DNA of 64,000 nt from Amorphochlora amoebiformis (Eukaryota > Cercozoa > Chlorarachniophyceae): contig BAAHQB010000263.1 in assembly GCA_054601695.1 (NCBI GenBank), positions 62,001 to 126,000 on the forward strand, read 5' to 3'. Shown one piece after another: positions 1 through 64,000 of this stretch. The position numbers and the translations under genes were made by a program. Numbering within the stretch: the first letter of the stretch is position 1; every line of letters starts with the position of its first letter. Below the pieces are notes generated by a model. That model made no database searches. It was given only the letters and a program-made list of their open reading frames with translations, and had not been told where the DNA came from.

Positions 1-126
1 CGCGCGCGCGCGCGTATATGTGTATGTGTGTATTTCGCGTGGTGCGCGCGCGCGCGCGCGCGCGCGCGCGCGCGCGCGCGCGCGCGCGCGCGCGCGCGCG
101 CGCGCGCGCGCGCGCGCGCGCGCGCG
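1..126. repeat. (CG)n tract
   Basis: Positions 1-14 and about 43-126 are alternating CG, broken by a short TATGTGTGTATTTCGCGTGG segment. It is followed directly by (TA)n. Alternating purine-pyrimidine of this length favours Z-DNA. Confidence 0.95.
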
Positions 127-161
127 TATATGTGCGCGTGTGTTCAGTATGTTGTGCACAT

Positions 162-205
<44 letters not shown>

Positions 206-238
206 TATATATATATATATATGTATACGTATACGTAG

Positions 239-281
<43 letters not shown>

Positions 282-282
282 C

Positions 283-324
283 CTTTATTTCCTCTATTTC
301 TTGTATGACCTCATATTCAATAAG
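283..324 (-). repeat. 3' echo of gene 1 exon 469-534
   Basis: On the minus strand this reads [11 protein letters not shown] then GTTATAT, a diverged copy of the exon end ([12 protein letters not shown]) and donor, placed downstream. Confidence 0.75.
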
Positions 325-339
325 ATATATCTTACATAT

Positions 340-424
<85 letters not shown>

Positions 425-427
425 TAC

Positions 428-460
<33 letters not shown>

Positions 461-468
461 TATATAAC

Positions 469-7636
<7,168 letters not shown>

Positions 7637-7808
7637 CAACGTCGCATCTTCGCGGGATGTGCACGTGTCGTAAACAGAGATATGTGGTATAACTATTTCT
7701 ATATAAAGAATACATTTAAAACCGGGATTATCGGGGGATTCCCCGGGATTACTCTATGCCCGGAACCCTCGGCATCCAGCCGCGTTAACAATCGGACCCC
7801 AGGCTGTC
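7637..7808. promoter_or_regulatory. Divergent promoter region between genes 1 and 2
   Basis: This 172-bp gap separates the two start codons. It holds a CACGTG E/G-box at 7662-7667, a TATATAAA box at 7700-7707 (about 100 bp before the gene 2 ATG), and a short GC-rich palindrome around GGGGATTCCCC near 7734-7746. It is free of (TA)n and telomeric repeat, unlike the introns on both sides. The promoter role is inferred from position and motifs. Confidence 0.5.
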
Positions 7809-20858
<13,050 letters not shown>

Positions 20859-21479
20859 GAGCATATCATATGACCGTATATTGCGGAACCCAAATTTCTT
20901 TATGATATTCTTATGAAGATATTCACATATTTGAATTCTGGAATCCAGATATATTTATAAGTAACACAGTTCTTAGTAATAGCTCTTAGTAATGCCTTAG
21001 CGCCGCAATTTGTATTTGACTCGCTAGTATTATATATATATACATACACATATATACATATATATCTGTATGTGTTTACATACAAACTAGATGAGTGTAA
21101 TGCACAGATTACTACTGGTTAGTACTACGATCTGAATTATTCGTTTTTTTCGCACGACGATTTACTAAAACTAGTAAAATACTAGAATTAAGTAATAATT
21201 TTAGTAATTATCTAGATTGTGCTTATAATTTTGTAATTATAAGTACTAAAGAGTAGTGAATTAAGAAGAATATTACTAATCTAAATATTCTAGATGTTGG
21301 CCCGGCGAATAAATCACGATGTATTAATATCTTTAAATTTTTCGAAAGTTTTTCAAGTTTCAAAGATCGGATAGGTGCGTTATATCGTTATACTATCACA
21401 GCAAATATCCTAAGATGCCATATATGCTCGACCAAACACAGAGTCAAATCAAGACTCTGCAATATCTAGAAAATGCTAG

Positions 21480-21543
<64 letters not shown>

Positions 21544-21613
21544 GTTATATATATATATATATATACTAGTCTTGTCTGAGCGTTTCGCCTCGCTGACCGT
21601 TACCAAAAGCTGA
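20859..21613. other. Convergent intergenic region between genes 2 and 3
   Basis: The gap holds the presumed 3' UTRs of both genes. About 20860-21480 is AT-rich but mostly not (TA)n, with many TAGT, AGTA and TCTAGA-type words; a short (TA)n tract lies at 21480-21564. I see no open frame of coding character and no RNA gene. Several AATAAA-like words occur on either strand but none stands out as the poly(A) signal. Confidence 0.6.
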
Positions 21614-31687
<10,074 letters not shown>

Positions 31688-32069
31688 TTGGTGGTTGGGG
31701 CCGCGGTTGGGATTTGCGCGGAGGATTTCGATTTCGTGACGTCTGTGGAAAGTCACTCCCAGTTATCGTGACATATACGTCGCGTCACACTGCGTGACTC
31801 AACGATTTGTCACATGGAACTATGCCGTTGAAGTTGGGGATGAGGGTTGTCAAGGCGATTCCGACCAAGTCGTTCTGGCTCTTGTGGTTCCTCGCATTTT
31901 ACTGGCTATTTCGAGCGGTAGATTCCGTGCTGGGGGTGGGAGAGAGGGAGTAATTAGAAGGGCTTTTTTTATTTCTTTTTTTGGCGGGAGGGAGGGGAGA
32001 AGAGACGGAAGGCGGATATTTTTATTGGTGTTTCGAGGTATTCTTCGAGATATATGTGATTTTCGGAAC
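31688..32069. promoter_or_regulatory. Divergent promoter region between genes 3 and 4
   Basis: This repeat-poor 382-bp gap holds a TGACGTC (CRE-like) site at 31737-31743 and several further TGAC/GTCA words between 31750 and 31800. A GTG-initiated open frame covers 31794-32129, but its only in-frame ATG near a donor is at 32070, taken as the gene 4 start. There is no (TA)n here. The promoter role is inferred from position. Confidence 0.45.
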
Positions 32070-46007
<13,938 letters not shown>

Positions 46008-46759
46008 TACTATCGGATGCGTAAACACGTAAAATCTATAGCTAGCTCCACTCGCTCTACAATCTAGCTAGGAGAGTCTGACTTTTCCCTGGTTTCCACC
46101 TAGTTCCACGGTGAGTTTGATATAGCTTATCCTGGTTAAAATCTCTGATTCTTACTTCATTCGTAGATTGGCAGTGATCTATATGATAGCCTAAGTTGCT
46201 GGTGTTATGAGTTATGCCATCATTACTTACCCGTTATTCTGAAAGAGAATCTTATCTATCATCTCGGATTCTTAGTTCTTCAATGAGGAGTTTCGATGAA
46301 TTTTCTGGATTATTCAGACTGCCGCGATCGCGTCTGACTCCGTCTAGTCCGTTGAATGTAGCTAAACTGGCTCTTAAGAAAGGAGAGTCTCTAGTTCTGT
46401 TCTACTATATCTAGTATATCCTAGTATCTAGTATATACTCTATATAGGCACTGTAGTTCTAGAGTTCTATTCGCTCTGTGATTATTTTGCACAATGATAA
46501 TGAAGAGAATGCTAGAATGGCAACAATGTAGACAATCTGACAATGGATAGTCATATGTACGGTATACTCATCTAGTCATGATACTATAGCTCACTCCAAA
46601 GCATAGAACTAAATCGGGGATACTTATAAAATGACACGTGCCGGCGAGGTTCGGCGACTTGTATACTTTATGTAATGAATGTGATTATAGCCACCGAAAA
46701 AGCTGCTCATAAGTCTAGTCAATCATGATCTATATGACTACGGGTCTAACTCCAGCGCG
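46008..46759. other. Convergent intergenic region between genes 4 and 5
   Basis: Repeat-poor sequence rich in CTAG, GATCT and TCTAG words, holding both presumed 3' UTRs. A weak copy of the last 40 nt of gene 4 lies at 46233-46275 (ATTCTGAAAGAGAATCT). A 66-codon open frame at 46214-46414 includes that copy but has no family resemblance or splice context. No RNA gene seen. Confidence 0.55.
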
Positions 46760-63993
<17,234 letters not shown>

Positions 63994-64000
63994 CTATATA

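Noticed and set aside
46214-46414. 66-codon plus-strand frame between genes 4 and 5
   Set aside because: No family likeness or splice context; it overlaps a copy of the gene 4 end.

Overview
The window is nuclear eukaryotic DNA. All coding sequence is split into very short exons (13 to about 230 nt, mostly 30-90 nt). The introns are filled with (TA)n microsatellite and with blocks of the telomere-type repeat TTAGGG/CCCTAA. By my hand count about 91 exons total roughly 5.2 kb, or 8 percent of the window. The repeat type and gene content suggest an intron-dense protist or alga, but the lineage is not resolved. I had no database or RNA data. Exons were found by reading both strands for islands of non-repeat sequence bounded by AG and GT (twice GC), then requiring unbroken reading phase from exon to exon.

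Five genes emerge, alternating in strand. Gene 1 (minus, about 7636 down past the left edge) encodes an unrecognised acidic protein with a signal-peptide-like start. Gene 2 (plus, 7809-20858, 24 exons, 358 aa) ends in a CxxC...HxxC segment and reads like Mediator subunit MED27. Gene 3 (minus, 31687-21614, 16 exons, 405 aa) is a D-isomer-specific 2-hydroxyacid dehydrogenase. Gene 4 (plus, 32070-46007, 19 exons, about 345 aa) is an alpha/beta hydrolase of the ABHD1/ABHD3/EMB8/YheT type. Gene 5 (minus, 63993-46760, 22 exons in the window, N-terminus beyond the right edge) is a PCID2/Thp1-type PCI protein (TREX-2). Genes 1/2 and 3/4 are divergent pairs with 172 and 382 bp between start codons. Genes 2/3 and 4/5 are convergent.

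The unusual biology is in the introns. (1) Many exon edges are copied one to seven times in the neighbouring intron, separated by (TA)n. Copies of the acceptor plus exon start lie upstream of the true exon; copies of the exon end plus donor lie downstream. I call these exon echoes. (2) Telomeric repeat blocks sit inside introns, often directly against the splice sites, and in most introns the sense strand reads CCCTAA. One intron (12449-12529) is almost nothing but this repeat. (3) A roughly 90-bp element recurs about 42 times, always inside the telomeric blocks and always in the same orientation relative to TTAGGG. It can form three hairpins, and one stem shows compensatory changes between copies.

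The five genes do not form an obvious pathway. Two are nuclear gene-expression factors (Mediator, TREX-2), two are metabolic enzymes, and one is unknown.
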